Positions 1-10,301 of a DNA stretch of 64,000 bases are shown in pieces (the first letter of the stretch is position 1; every line of letters starts with the position of its first letter). This DNA comes from Tricholoma matsutake. Taxonomy: Eukaryota > Basidiomycota > Agaricomycetes > Agaricales > Tricholomataceae. Made by a program: the position numbers and the translations under genes. The notes below the pieces were generated by a model that had not been told where the DNA came from, searched no databases, and was given only the letters and a program-made list of their open reading frames with translations. The stretch spans positions 8,928,001 through 8,992,000 of the forward strand of contig AP026543.1 of the NCBI GenBank assembly GCA_026075535.2. The letters run 5' to 3'.

Positions 1-1969
1 GCCTGGCGGTGGGTGAGCAACTTGGTAGTGCTGAAGTACTCAAGATTTTTGTGGATGGTGACCACATCAACCGGGTTTGTGGAACCCTCAAAATACTGCT
101 GCCAGTGTTTGAAGGCTTTGAAAATGGCCAAGAGTTCCTTATCATGGGTGTCGTAATTTAGTTCAGCGGGATTGAAAGAGCGGGAATGAAAAGCAACCAG
201 ATGGATTTCTCCATCTGCAGTGTAAACTGAAAGGATAGCTGCTAAGACATAGTTGGAAGCATTGGTTTCAAGTACCATCTGTGAGTCAGGTACCCATTGC
301 ATTAAGACGGGGGCATGGGTGAATTCTTGTTTGAGCTTTTCAAAAGCATTGCGGCACTTCTTGTTGAAGTCCCATGGTGCAGATTTCTGCATCAAGCAGG
401 TGAGTGGGATGACAATGTCTGAATAGCTGTTAATGAAGCGGTGGTAAAAGTTGCAAAAGCCTAAGAAGGATTGAATATCCTTAACTTTCCTAGGCTCGGG
501 CCAGTCAAGCACAGTTTTGACTTTATCCTCAGACATCTGCAGCCCATCTGGTGAAAGGATGAAACCTAAATATTCAATGGTGTCTTTGTGGAACTCACAT
601 TTCTGTGGAGAGGCATAAAGTCCATTTTTCCAGAGACGGCAAAGGACTTCTTTGATGTGAGCCCCATGCTGGGACTTGTCGTTGGAATAGATTAGGATGT
701 CGTCAAGGTATACGATGACACAAACATCCAGCATGTCGCTGAAGATGTCGTTCATAAACCACTGGAAAGCTGCAGGTGCATTAGTGAGTCCAAAGGGAAC
801 CACCAACCACTCGAAGGATCCATAGCAGGTGTGGAAAGTAGTTTTCCACTCATCACCATCAGCAATGCGGACTAGGTGATAAGCATGCTGCAAGTCTATC
901 TTGGTGAATAAGCGGGCTTTGCGGGGAGAGTCAAGTAGGTCAGAAATGAGAGGAAGTGGGTAGCGGTCTTTCTTCGTAAGACAGTTAAGTCCTCAGTAGT
1001 CGACACAAAGTCAGAGACTACTGTCCTTCTTCTTGACAAAGAGAATCAGAGTGCCATGCAGAGACTTGGATGGGTGGATGAAACCTGAGTGGATGTTTTC
1101 GTCAATAAAGACTCATAAGGCTTCTAATTCAGAGGGGGAGAGAGAATACATGTGGCCTGGAGGCGGAGGAGTATTGTCTTCTGTCTCTATCTTGAGGTCG
1201 TAAGACCAATGCGGAGGAAGGGTATCTGCTTTAGTCTTATTAAAGACATCAGCGAATTCATGATACTCGGGCAGAATATTGGAGAGGTCAGATGAGTTAG
1301 CGGATTGGGTGGATAACCCTTCTGGAGCGAAGGTCATCTGAAAAGCTACTGCCCCAGGAAGTTTGCTAGCACGCACATAAGTGGCAGCATTGATGAAGGA
1401 GATGTTGGGTGTAAATTTAGGAGGAATGTGGGTTTTGGAAAGTGCAGAGGAGTCGAGGATTTCTACCAGAAGATTCAGGGACAAAGGTGACATCAGGGGT
1501 GCTGGACCTCTATGATCTGCAGAGTGGAAAGCGAGTTGGCTTGAAGACCAGTCAATCAACAGATTGTATTGCTTCAGCCAGTTATGACCAAGTATGGCGG
1601 AACAGGAAGAGTCAAGTGAGGTTACATAAAATGACAAATTGAACACTTCACCGGCAGGGAAGGTGACCAGAAGTTTGATGACCTGAGTTATGGTGGAGTT
1701 GCAAGATCCATCAAAGAGTCGTAAACCGATCGGGTTAATGGATTCCATGCTGAGTTGGTTATTCAACATGAAAGAGGAGTCAAGGAAGCAGTGGGAGGAG
1801 CCAGAGTCAATAAGGGTTCAGAAAGGGGCGGAAGAGTCAGGAAAGGTTGAAAGAATGGTTAGGGAGTCAGGGTCAGAAAGAGTGGATGCGTTGAGATGAA
1901 CGTAGGCAGCCAAATGGGTAAGGTCAACGCAACCCCCAGCCCCAATGGCTGTATCCTGAGGGTTGCAGA
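1..1969 (-). pseudogene. Element A pol: protease, reverse transcriptase, RNase H start
   Basis: The longest open part (1113-1769) holds the segment between protease and reverse transcriptase. Upstream the aspartic protease motif LIDSGSSHCFL is readable at about 1775-1815, preceded by a TGA in frame. Downstream (1112 to 1) the reverse transcriptase is readable across stops, with the YLDDILIYS catalytic motif near 700 and the RNase H opening motif near 280 (VLETNAS). At least two TGA codons lie around 1010, in the stretch that reads KKKDSSL-stop-LCVDY-stop-GLN; both fit CGA to TGA. The frame overlaps the end of gag in the -1 frame. It is a dead copy; the integrase would lie left of the window. 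Confidence 0.87.
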
Positions 1970-3089
1970 TTATTTTTCCGAGTCCGTAGTCTCAGGAATG
2001 ACAGTGGATGCATGGGCTTTTGTGGCTTTGGATTTCGGGCAGTTTCCTGCTACATGTCCTTCCTCACCGCAGTAGAGACAAAGTTGTTCTCTCATGCGAC
2101 ATTCTCGTTCCTCCCCAGTAAGCTTGCCGTTCTTCCCCAACTTATTGGAGATGGATGACTTGGGCTTGTCCCGGGAAGTGTTCTTTGTCATGGAAGACTG
2201 CTGGTTGGAGGTGTGACCACGGGCAGAGTTTGAAGAGGCTTGGTTTGTCGACGGGGAAGGGCTTTTGGAAGAGTGCTTCTGACTAGAGTTAGTGACATTA
2301 CTGGAATTCTTTGTTTCGAAATGGGATTCATCTTCTTGCATCCAGTAGATGTTGTTGCTGTCCTGCGCTTTCAAGCACAGTTCTGCAAGAGTATTGGGTT
2401 TACCACCCCGGAGAACTTCTATGTGAAGCCAGAGCGGAAGACCACGGAAATAGTGGTCACAAAGGGCTGCTTCATTCCGGTTGACCCTAGAAGCTAATTC
2501 CCAGAAGTCAACGTTATATTTTGTGATATGACCACCTTTCTTCATTGCTAAGTCAGAGAGAGCTTTTTCTGCATCTCTGACCAGGTCGTGCAGACTGAAG
2601 TTGCTTTCCAGCTCAGCAAGGAAAGCTTCATAGTCCCCCATCCAGTGTGCGGAATCTGTCGGGTCATTCAGACCAGGCTCAAACCAACTGAGAGCTGATC
2701 CCTTAAGATAAGAAAGGATGAATATGATCTTTTTCTCATCAGAGGAAAATACATGCGGACAGTCACAGAAATGAAGATTGCAGGAGACTAGGAAGTCTCT
2801 AAGTTTCTTTGGATTGGCGCCGTCGAAAGTGTCAGGGTCGCAAACTTTGATTTTCTTGGTTTTGGGTGTGTTATTCTGATGAAGGGTGCAGATACTCTCT
2901 GAGAGGTTGTAAAGGACATCTATGAAACTATCCCCTGGGTCAGGGTTTTCCCCTGTGGGAGGTTGATCCTCAGGATCATTGGGATCGGGGTCACCCCCAG
3001 GGCCATCAGGACCACTAGGGTTGTCAGGTCCGCCGGGGGGTCTGTCCTCTAGACCAGGATCTTCCAACCTGAAGAGTTCAGGCTGGTTG
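1970..3089 (-). pseudogene. Element A gag, 3' part
   Basis: An open frame of about 365 codons continues the gag whose first 27 codons lie at 9142-9221, beyond insertion B. It begins with a proline/aspartate-rich linker. A retrotransposon gag core (WFEPGLND and related residues) follows, then a serine-rich stretch, and it ends with a CCHC zinc knuckle, CLYCGEEGHVAGNC, of the form CX2CX4HX4C. The reading frame is intact apart from the B insertion. The knuckle keeps its histidine, unlike the copy in A'. The last codons run through an A-rich GGAAAAATAA that could serve as a -1 frameshift site into pol. Confidence 0.88.
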
Positions 3090-3094
3090 ATGCC

Positions 3095-3520
3095 TATAAG
3101 GGCAACCTAAGCCTCTAGCAAAGGGAAATCCGAAGTTAAAATTATACTACATAATACAGGCATTGGGGGCGCACCTAGCAAAGGGAAATCCGAAGAGAAA
3201 ACTCTAAGGATCCCCTTGCTGATGCCCAGTATATGTGAAGATGACAAAAATCAAATATAACCTAAAAATAGAAAAAGGCGGAGATAGGCGGATCAAGGCC
3301 GCCGAATGACATCATACCAAGGGGTATGTGTTGGAAGGGGTACTCCGCCTCTAAATATAAAAGTGTCAACATATACAAACATGATAGCAAGGGAAAATTA
3401 GTAATAAAATCCAGAAAAATCATAGAAAATGAAGAATAGAAGGAAATGAGGTGGGGAAAAATATGGGACGAACATAAAAAATAGGAAAAACACACAGGGC
3501 ACCCCCTTAGTCCCCTTACA
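3095..3520 (-). repeat. 3' LTR of element B
   Basis: This 426-bp LTR begins TGTAAGGG and ends CCCTTATA on the minus strand, an imperfect 8-bp terminal inverted repeat. It matches 8716-9141 except at three sites (a TG/CA doublet near 3241 and one T/C near 3331). An internal short repeat (AAAGGGAAATCCGAAG) occurs twice near its 3' side. Confidence 0.95.
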
Positions 3521-3536
3521 TCACCCCCTCTCTAAG
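3521..3536 (-). promoter_or_regulatory. Polypurine tract of element B
   Basis: On the minus strand AGAGAGGGGGTGA lies directly before the LTR start TGTAAGGG. This is the position and composition expected for the plus-strand primer of an LTR retrotransposon. Confidence 0.8.
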
Positions 3537-4188
3537 ATGCATCGCCCCGATGCATTCGAAATCGTATACGACCAAAGTCCGTGACTTGAATGCGACGCGG
3601 TGCAGCAGTGTGCCGTCGGTGGAATTCCTTGATTAACCGAGGGGCATTTACATCAGACTCTTCGACCCATGAGTTCTCCTCATACCCATAACCCTTCCAA
3701 TGTACCAAATACTGGAGTTTTCCTCGACGCAAACGGCTGTCCAAGATTGACTCGACTTCATATTGGGGTTCTCCCTCGATCACTGTAGGTGGTGGTGGTG
3801 GGTGTGAATGGCATCCCGGGAACGGATCTGGGGGAGCTGGAAGCAATTTGATGACATGGAAGACGGGATGGAGTCTGGACATGGAGGCTGGGAGGCGTAG
3901 ACGATAGGCATGTGTTCCAACGCACTTGACAATGGGGAAAGGTCCCAAGAAGCGATGAGCAAGTTTCTTGGATGGACGTGTAGTGGAGATGTCACTGGAG
4001 TCAAGATAAACTCGATCACCAACCTTGTACTGAGGGGTTGGGGAGTGGCGCTGGTTGTAAAATCGCGCCATGTCGTCCTTCGCCTTTGCTAAGGCTGCCC
4101 TTGCCTCCTCCAAGCTATCCCTCATGCGTTCTGTGAACTCATTCACTGTCTCGATGTGTGAGGGAGTTTGGCGAGGTTCAAATCCCAT
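3532..4188 (-). pseudogene. Element B pol, C-terminal part with chromodomain
   Basis: This is the in-frame continuation of the 885-codon pol frame, separated from it by one TGA at 4198-4200. In the third copy of B (near 45720) the same codon is TGG, so this stop is one G-to-A change. The segment holds the integrase C-terminal region (a stretch with KVGDRVYLDSSDIS, and the GPF motif in RFLGPFPI). A chromodomain follows (around YLVHWKGYGYEENSWV), whose aromatic residues recognise methylated histone tails and can direct integration to heterochromatin. The frame ends 11 bases before the polypurine tract. Confidence 0.9.
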
Positions 4189-4197
4189 GCGTGGATG

Positions 4198-6855
4198 TCA
4201 TCCAGTGTCTAAGAGGAAAGGGGTCTGTTGAGTGGAAGCATGGACATGGTTGTTGTATCCGAACTCGGCCAAAGGAAGGAGATCATCCCAATCGTCCTGG
4301 CGTTCATTGACAAAGAGGCGGATGTACTGCTCCAGTTCCTGGTTGACTCGCTCCGTCTGGCCATCAGTTTGTGGGTGATAAGCAGTTGAAGCGAGGAGTT
4401 TGATCCCCAGGAGTCGGTACAGCTCACGAGTGAACTCTGCCATGAACTGAGGGCCACGATCCAAGAGGAAGGCACCAGGAAGTCCATGTAACTTCCACAC
4501 GTGGTGGAGGTAGAGTCGAGCGGCACCTAGGGCACTGACAGTGGTGTGAGTGGGAATGAAGTGAGCGCGTTTTCCCACTGAGTCAACTGTGCACATCACC
4601 GCATCAAACCCGTTTGACTCTGGCAATTCCACCACAAAGTCGACGCTGATGACATCCCAACGACTCTCTGGAACAGGAAGAGGGTGTAGCTCACCAATAG
4701 GCTTGCGACGAGGGACCTTGGTGCGTAAGCAAAGGTCACAAGTGCGACAATACTGACCAATGAGCCGTGACATTTGTGGCCACCAATAGTTCCGTGAGGT
4801 GAGCTCCAAGGTCTTCCAGCGTCCGGGGTGGCCAGCAATCTGTGAGTCATGGTGTTGGGATATGATGCGCCGGCGAAGGTCTGGGTCATTGGGAACATAG
4901 ATGCGATCCCTGAAATACAACAAGTCCTCCTTTTCAGCCCACTCTGCCGCACGTAAGGAAAGGGTCGATCCCTTCCTCAGTTCTTTAACAGCTCGGGCGA
5001 CAACATCCTCATGTAAACCGCTACGGTTTGTGCGACGAATGTCACGTAGAATGTCCCGCTCCTCGCCCTGGGGTACGATGCCTTCCAGTGCCCGAATGGT
5101 GAACAGGTCTGGCTGCAACAGCACAATGTTTTGGTTGTCACTGCTGCCATCCCCATGGTCTGCACGTCGGGATAGGGCATCGGTCTTCCCCATGTTGCGA
5201 CCTGGACGGTGGTGCAAGGAGAAGTCGAATCTAGATAGATACAGGGACCAACGAGCTTGACGACGGTTCAATTTCTTGGCCATCATGAAGTACTCGAGGT
5301 TCTTGTGATCCGTCCAAATTTCCACCTTGTGTTGGGCACCCTCGAGGAAGTGTCGCCACTCCTCAAGCGCACGCATTATCGCCAACATCTCCTTGTCATG
5401 GATCTCGTAGTTTCTCTCTACAGCACTAAGGCTTTTGGAGTAGAACGCAACAGGATGCCACTTCTGGTCCTCCGGAGACTGCTGAGACAACACAGCGCCC
5501 GTCGCAAAGTCAGAACTGTCGGCTTCTACATGAAAAGGACGCGAATCGTCAGCAAAGGTAAGGATCGGAGCGGAAGTGACCATCTCCTTAAGCTTTTCGA
5601 ACGCCTCCTGTTGTGCATTATCCCACCTCCATGCCTCCTTTCCTGTCAAGTCGAACAGCGGTCGTGCATGATGTGAGAAATCCTTGATAAAATGCCGATA
5701 AAAATTGATGAAGCCCAGGAAAGACTGCACCTCCTTCTTGTTCGTGGGCGTAGGCCAAGCTGTGACCCCATTTACCTTGATAGGATCCATCTCCACTTGA
5801 CCCTCCGAGATAATCAGGCCGAGGTACTCGATCTTAGTCCTTTCGAACTCACATTTGTCCTGACGAAGGTAGAGTTTGTACCATCGAAGTCGCTCTAGGA
5901 CAAGGCGCGTGATGCGACGGTGCTCTTCAACCGTGCGAGTGAAGATGAGGATGTCGTCGAGATAGATGCAGACAACGCCTTCGAGGATGAGGTCATGGAA
6001 GATGTCGTTCATCATGGTCTGAAAGGTGGCAGGGCTATTAGTAAGGCCAAAGAACATGACAAGTGGTTCAAAAAGACCACGGTTGGTACGAAAGGCTGCC
6101 TTCCACTCATCTCCCTCCTTTATCCTCACATTATTATAGCCCCAACGGACATCGAGCTTGGTGAAGTATCGGGCTCCACGGAGCTGGTTTACGAGTTCGG
6201 AGATGAGGGGTAGTGGGTAGCGATTTTTGACCGTGATGTTGTTGAGTCTTCTGTAGTCTTGAACCGGTCGAAGTGAGCCATCCTTCTTCTTGACAAAGAA
6301 AAAGGGAGAGGCCATGGGTGACTTCGATGGTCGAATACGTCCAGAGGCCAGGTGCTCGTCGATGAACTGGTCAAGCTGCCGTTGTTCCTCCGGAGAGAGA
6401 GGATAGACCTTGCAGGATGAAGGGGTTGCGCCGGGGGTGAGTTCGATCGCGTGATCCCATGGCTTACGCGCAGGAAGAGAGTCGAATGACTCCTTGGAGA
6501 ACACGTCTTCAAACTCATGGAGATGAGGGAGTAAGGAGTTAGTAGAGGATTTAGCAGCGTTGTTTTTGTGGAAGGCCTCGGTGAGGCGTTGGGATATGTT
6601 CGATGTGGCACACACCTCATGCAATGAGCGAATCGCAGTGTAGAAGATCCGATCACCCTCCTCCACTTCCTCTGGGTCCTCATCATCATCATCCGAGTCC
6701 GGCATTAGATCAGGAACCCCTTCCAATTCCACTTCAGGTATAGGCAGGGGTCCAGCACGACACTTCTGAGTTCGTCGTATTGCCGCCTTCTGTCCACGAC
6801 GTTCTTGCCTGGCTTCTGTGAAACACGTCCGACAGCGGGATGGACATCGGCTCAT
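4198..6855 (-). pseudogene. Element B pol: reverse transcriptase, RNase H, integrase
   Basis: This 885-codon frame is in the same frame as the protease upstream and the chromodomain downstream. Reverse transcriptase: VKKKDGSLRPVQDYR, FGLTNSPATFQ and the catalytic YLDDILIFT. RNase H: VEADSSDFATGAVLS, a glutamate in YEIHDKEMLAI and WTDHKNL. Integrase: a zinc-binding HHCC module (H and H in HDSQIAGHPG, then CRTCDLC). The DDE core follows, with aspartates in VISVDFVV and LLDRGPQF and the glutamate of the TERVNQELE region. The frame is long and clean, so the element was active recently. The single TGA codons at each end mean this copy would need readthrough to make a full polyprotein. Confidence 0.93.
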
Positions 6856-6897
6856 GGTAACCTCCCCGGTGCGCCAGTCGACCTCTGGGTTATGGTC

Positions 6898-7434
6898 TCA
6901 AAGCCATGGATATCCCAAAATCGCCTTTTGCTTTCCTAATTGAGTGACAGCAAAAAGGGCACGCTCACTATGATCTTTGTAACGGAGAACCAGGTCTGCA
7001 ACCTCTTGGATGGCACCAGCTTCATTTGGGGATCCATCCACGTTATATACAGGTATCGGACGTGAGAGTGAGCGAGTATTTAGACGATGTTGTTGTACCA
7101 GATGGGAATCGATGAAGAGACCAGTCGCACCAGAGTCCAGGAGCGCAGAAACACCGAGTATCTGTCCAGTGTCGGTCGTCTGCAGTTCGATGGCTAGGTT
7201 TAAGGAATGTGCAGAGGGAGTGGATGCCACAATATACTTGCGTGGTAGTTTACGCTCCCATGATTTAATTTTGGGACGTGGAGTAGAAGGAGAGATGGGG
7301 AGAGCAGGTACGTCTTTAGCCAACTTCGAAGGGTCAGAGAGGGGAGCAGTCACAGAAATGGATTCATTCTCCAGGGATTCAACTGACAAGACTTCAAAGC
7401 GGTTATGGACAGGCAGTGAGGGCGTACGATTCAC
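6898..7434 (-). CDS. Element B aspartic protease region
   Basis: The frame overlaps the end of gag by 4 bases in the -1 frame. It contains the retropepsin motif ALLDSGATGLFID, and further on AILGYPWL, the second hydrophobic block of the fold. A TGA at 6898-6900 directly after GYPWL separates it from pol. The normal continuation at this point in the family is an arginine-containing RDHNPEVDW-like segment, and DHNPEVDWRTGEV follows the stop here, so CGA to TGA is the likely origin. No methionine starts this frame; it is probably entered by frameshifting from gag. Confidence 0.87.
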   Translation of the reverse strand: MNRTPSLPVHNRFEVLSVESLENESISVTAPLSDPSKLAKDVPALPISPSTPRPKIKSWERKLPRKYIVASTPSAHSLNLAIELQTTDTGQILGVSALLDSGATGLFIDSHLVQQHRLNTRSLSRPIPVYNVDGSPNEAGAIQEVADLVLRYKDHSERALFAVTQLGKQKAILGYPWL

Positions 7435-8549
7435 TCGCTGCGAATAGGAAAATCCTGCTCCTCTACAACTTCCAGCTTAACCTCCTCTGCAACTTGATCC
7501 TTCGCTTCCTCAACATCTACAAGTGCCAACAGATGTTGCAGGAGTTCGTCTCGTCCCTCGGGGGTGAGCATGCGGATATCCTGACGATGGGGACACGCTC
7601 CAGCCCTGTGTCCAGGTTCCCCACAACGGTAGCAGAGATCCAACTTACGTGCACAGCTGCGGGCTGCATCAACATCCATTGGTACTGGGATATTGACGGC
7701 TGGTGTGGGAGTTTGACGAGCAGGAATGGGGTTAGGGCAGGGGAGGCTTCGATTGAAGGTGTAGGGTGTATGAGTGGTAGTTGGAGCACGGAATGCAGCA
7801 TTAAACGCTGCATTTGTGAGTCGGTTCTCGTCACAGAGTGAAGCAGCTTCATACCAAGCAAGGATATCATCGTCCGCTGGGCGCCCTTCCAACATCTGTG
7901 CAATCTGGTCCTGAATTTCTCGGTTGAGCCCCCATCGGAACTTCACCACCACTGGTAACCCACTCCCATACCCTGCCATGTCCACCAAATCCTTGAACTC
8001 ATCGATATAGTCGTCCACGGATCGACGTCCCTGGTGGTAAGTGGATGACTCAAGTCGTGTCACTGCTCGGTGGCGTTCATTGAGGGGGCAGAAGTGGCGT
8101 ACGAACTCAGCTCGAAAGTCACCCCAAGTGGAGAAAGGTAGAGAACCGAGTTCTTTAGTTTGACGTAGGATACGGTCCACATAGAGATAGGCGCGTTCAG
8201 ATTTCATGTATGTGAAGGCCCAATAAATTTTTGCAGCCTCATCGACAAATTGATGCGACTGGAGACTAATGTATAACTCACAGGAATTAAGGAATGCACG
8301 TCCCTGCGCACGTGCACCATTAAATTCGGCGGGGGGGGACGGTTTGATCTGGGCACGTTCCTTAGTGGACGCGTTTGGCAAAACATCGTTGTTGGGTGCG
8401 CTTGGAGTCGTGAAGGGGGAACTATTAGTCGTAGGGTTAGCCTGGAGGGTCCTAACGAAGTTTTCAATCGTAGATTTAAGCGAGTCGATTTGCGCGCGCA
8501 TTCCGGAAACGTCGCTTTCAAGCGTGTCGAAGCGTTCTGATGCATCCAT
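7431..8549 (-). CDS. Element B Gag
   Basis: An intact 372-codon gag begins at the first ATG after the 166-base leader. It has an N-terminal helical segment (MDASERFDTLESDVSGMRAQ and on), a proline-rich linker and a retrotransposon gag capsid domain. A CCHC zinc knuckle, CYRCGEPGHRAGAC, lies near residue 310, and the C-terminus is acidic. It forms the virus-like particle and binds element RNA. The stop overlaps the protease frame, and GATTTTCC shortly before it is a possible -1 slip site. Confidence 0.92.
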   Translation of the reverse strand: MDASERFDTLESDVSGMRAQIDSLKSTIENFVRTLQANPTTNSSPFTTPSAPNNDVLPNASTKERAQIKPSPPAEFNGARAQGRAFLNSCELYISLQSHQFVDEAAKIYWAFTYMKSERAYLYVDRILRQTKELGSLPFSTWGDFRAEFVRHFCPLNERHRAVTRLESSTYHQGRRSVDDYIDEFKDLVDMAGYGSGLPVVVKFRWGLNREIQDQIAQMLEGRPADDDILAWYEAASLCDENRLTNAAFNAAFRAPTTTHTPYTFNRSLPCPNPIPARQTPTPAVNIPVPMDVDAARSCARKLDLCYRCGEPGHRAGACPHRQDIRMLTPEGRDELLQHLLALVDVEEAKDQVAEEVKLEVVEEQDFPIRSE

Positions 8550-8703
8550 GTCGCTAGGGAGCGCGTTTGGCGAAAATGGCGGCGCAATAAAGGCGAGAGT
8601 ATCTGGAACGGTGTGTAGGGACTCTGTGGAGCTTTGGGAAGCGTCGTCCAGTCCGTACCTGCCTATTTTGGGCAGCGCGTTCGCGATTTTCGGGCCTTAG
8701 GGG

Positions 8704-8713
8704 AGAGTTTTCT
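8704..8713 (-). promoter_or_regulatory. Putative self-priming primer site of element B
   Basis: Two bases inside the 5' LTR, the minus strand reads AGAAAACTCT. It shows no tRNA-like TGG start. It is a perfect 10-base complement of AGAGTTTTCT within the LTR (8817-8826), which itself lies about 25-30 bases below a TATA-like TATACT. This is the arrangement of Tf1 of fission yeast, where the first bases of the transcript fold back to prime reverse transcription. Confidence 0.6.
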
Positions 8714-8715
8714 AC

Positions 8716-9141
8716 TATAAGGGCAACCTAAGCCTCTAGCAAAGGGAAATCCGAAGTTAAAATTATACTACATAATACAGGCATTGGGGGCGCACCTAGC
8801 AAAGGGAAATCCGAAGAGAAAACTCTAAGGATCCCCTTGCTGATGCCCAGTATATGTGAAGACAACAAAAATCAAATATAACCTAAAAATAGAAAAAGGC
8901 GGAGATAGGCGGATCAAGGCCGCCGAATGACATCATACCAAGGGGTATGTGTCGGAAGGGGTACTCCGCCTCTAAATATAAAAGTGTCAACATATACAAA
9001 CATGATAGCAAGGGAAAATTAGTAATAAAATCCAGAAAAATCATAGAAAATGAAGAATAGAAGGAAATGAGGTGGGGAAAAATATGGGACGAACATAAAA
9101 AATAGGAAAAACACACAGGGCACCCCCTTAGTCCCCTTACA
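8716..9141 (-). repeat. 5' LTR of element B
   Basis: This 426-bp LTR is nearly identical to 3095-3520. It should carry the promoter: on the minus strand a TATA-like CATATACT lies at about 8849-8857, with the predicted transcript start near 8826. Confidence 0.95.
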
Positions 9142-9221
9142 ATGCCCCCTACATACTCAAGGGGAGTTCTTGATCGAAAACCTTCTGGGTTGCTGGAAGG
9201 GTGTGGGGCACAGGTGGACAT
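9142..9221 (-). pseudogene. Element A gag, 5' part
   Basis: The first codons of A's gag start at the ATG at 9221 (MSTCAPHPSSNPEGF) and read to GGCAT, where B is inserted. The match to 10302-10381 of A', start codon included, makes the assignment firm. Sequence 9222-9362 is A's leader, homologous to the reverse complement of 10160-10301. Confidence 0.88.
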
Positions 9222-9362
9222 GAGATTGGCACTGATTGAGGGGGCTCCTGAGCCAATTTGTCAGAAGATGTTTGAGGGTCTGGAAGACACTCCAAATGTA
9301 GTGGTGGGTCGAGGGTTGGAAAGGGTGGATCGCTGGATTGCAGAGATCCCTGGAATAGTACC

Positions 9363-10069
9363 TGTCAAGAACTGTTCCTCACCCAATCAGAACCCACATC
9401 CATCGGACTCTTTCCCGCATGTTGAACATGACTTTTGCCTATGCCTCCCGATTTTGTTCCCAGCTGCCTTGCACCGCCCACACTGCTGTGCACCAGGCCG
9501 CCTTGTACAGCATCCACGGCTGCCTTCCCAAGGCTGCTGTCTCTATTGCAAATTTGACTACGGATTCCTGTGCAGCTCCCGCTAGATAATTTATCTATGC
9601 AGTTGAGACACTGACACAGTCTTTGTTCCTGTTCTGCATTATTCCGGACTACAGTATTTAAGCTTAGTTAGTTTCGCCTTGTATTCCTCAGTTTGTATAT
9701 CGACATAGACTCGACTTTACCCTGCCAATCTAAAACCTCCTTCTACTCCAACCCCTGTCCTCTAAGAGTCTGAACTCCATTCGACTCAACCTCTAGTCTC
9801 CCTCTGAAGTTCTAGTCTCATCTGAACTTAACCCAAGTCCCTCCATACTCCTCCCCACATTTACCCACACTTTCCTGCTCCTACCTCTAAACCCTCGACT
9901 TGAAATAAGGACACCAGACGAGGTGAAGGGTGCAGCTTCTTACAAGCTGAAGCCAAGTCCTTTCCATTTCCCCTCCCACAGAATCCGCATTGACCCGACA
10001 ATCTCCCGCTATCATCACCCACAGTGTCTGGTCAGATTCCGAAGCGGCCTCTAGGATCAGTTCTTAACA
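9363..10069 (+). repeat. LTR of element A'
   Basis: This 707-bp segment starts TGTCAAGAACTG and ends CAGTTCTTAACA, inverted copies of each other at 11 of 12 positions, ending in TG...CA as LTRs do. Its 3' part is homologous to 46105-46503. It holds a pyrimidine-rich block and a TATTTAAG box near 9656. The ends were defined from this inverted repeat because the second LTR is missing. Confidence 0.78.
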
Positions 10070-10301
10070 GTATATACGAACTCTCACTTCACTCGTCTCT
10101 TCTCCTCTTATGACCCCAACTGAAACTTGCCAGCGCACAACCAGGAATTCCCAACGCGCCGGTACTATTCCAGGGATCTCTGCAATCCAGCGATCCACCC
10201 TTTCTGACCCTCGACCCGCTACTACATTTGGAGTGTCTTCCAGACCCTCAAACATCTTCTGACAAATTGGCTCAGGAGCCCCCTCAATCAGTGCCAATCT
10301 C

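Larger units (their letters stand above)
3095..9141 (-). mobile_element. Full-length Ty3/gypsy chromodomain element B
   Basis: This is a complete 6,047-bp element with two 426-bp LTRs (3095-3520 and 8716-9141). Read on the minus strand it has a 5' LTR, a primer site, gag (8549-7431), protease-pol (7434-3532, with two TGA codons), a polypurine tract and a 3' LTR. It is inserted in the gag of element A with a perfect 5-bp duplication ATGCC (3090-3094 and 9142-9146). The integrase ends in a chromodomain, which places it with the chromoviruses, such as the fungal Tf1/sushi/MAGGY group. The LTRs differ at only three positions, so the insertion is recent. Confidence 0.95.
1..9362 (-). mobile_element. 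Ty3/gypsy element A, partial, split by element B
   Basis: This LTR retrotransposon lies on the minus strand. Its gag 5' part is at 9142-9221, with leader sequence to 9362. The rest of gag is at 1970-3094 and its pol runs from about 1969 off the left edge. The two parts of gag are separated by the complete insertion B (3095-9141), flanked by the 5-bp duplication ATGCC. Order and relatedness are established by element A' (10.1-13.2 kb, plus strand), in which the same gag is uninterrupted. No LTR of A is visible: the 3' end is outside the window, and the 5' leader stops exactly where the LTR of A' begins at 9363. Confidence 0.88.

Noticed and set aside
4901..6213. Plus-strand frames inside element B
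   Set aside because: They are antisense shadows of the reverse transcriptase and integrase frames.
9363..10069. Reading 9.4-10.1 kb as a host gene (cysteine-rich frame at 9142-9585)
   Set aside because: The frame is the antisense of a gag leader fused to LTR sequence; the LTR interpretation explains the inverted ends and the match at 46105.
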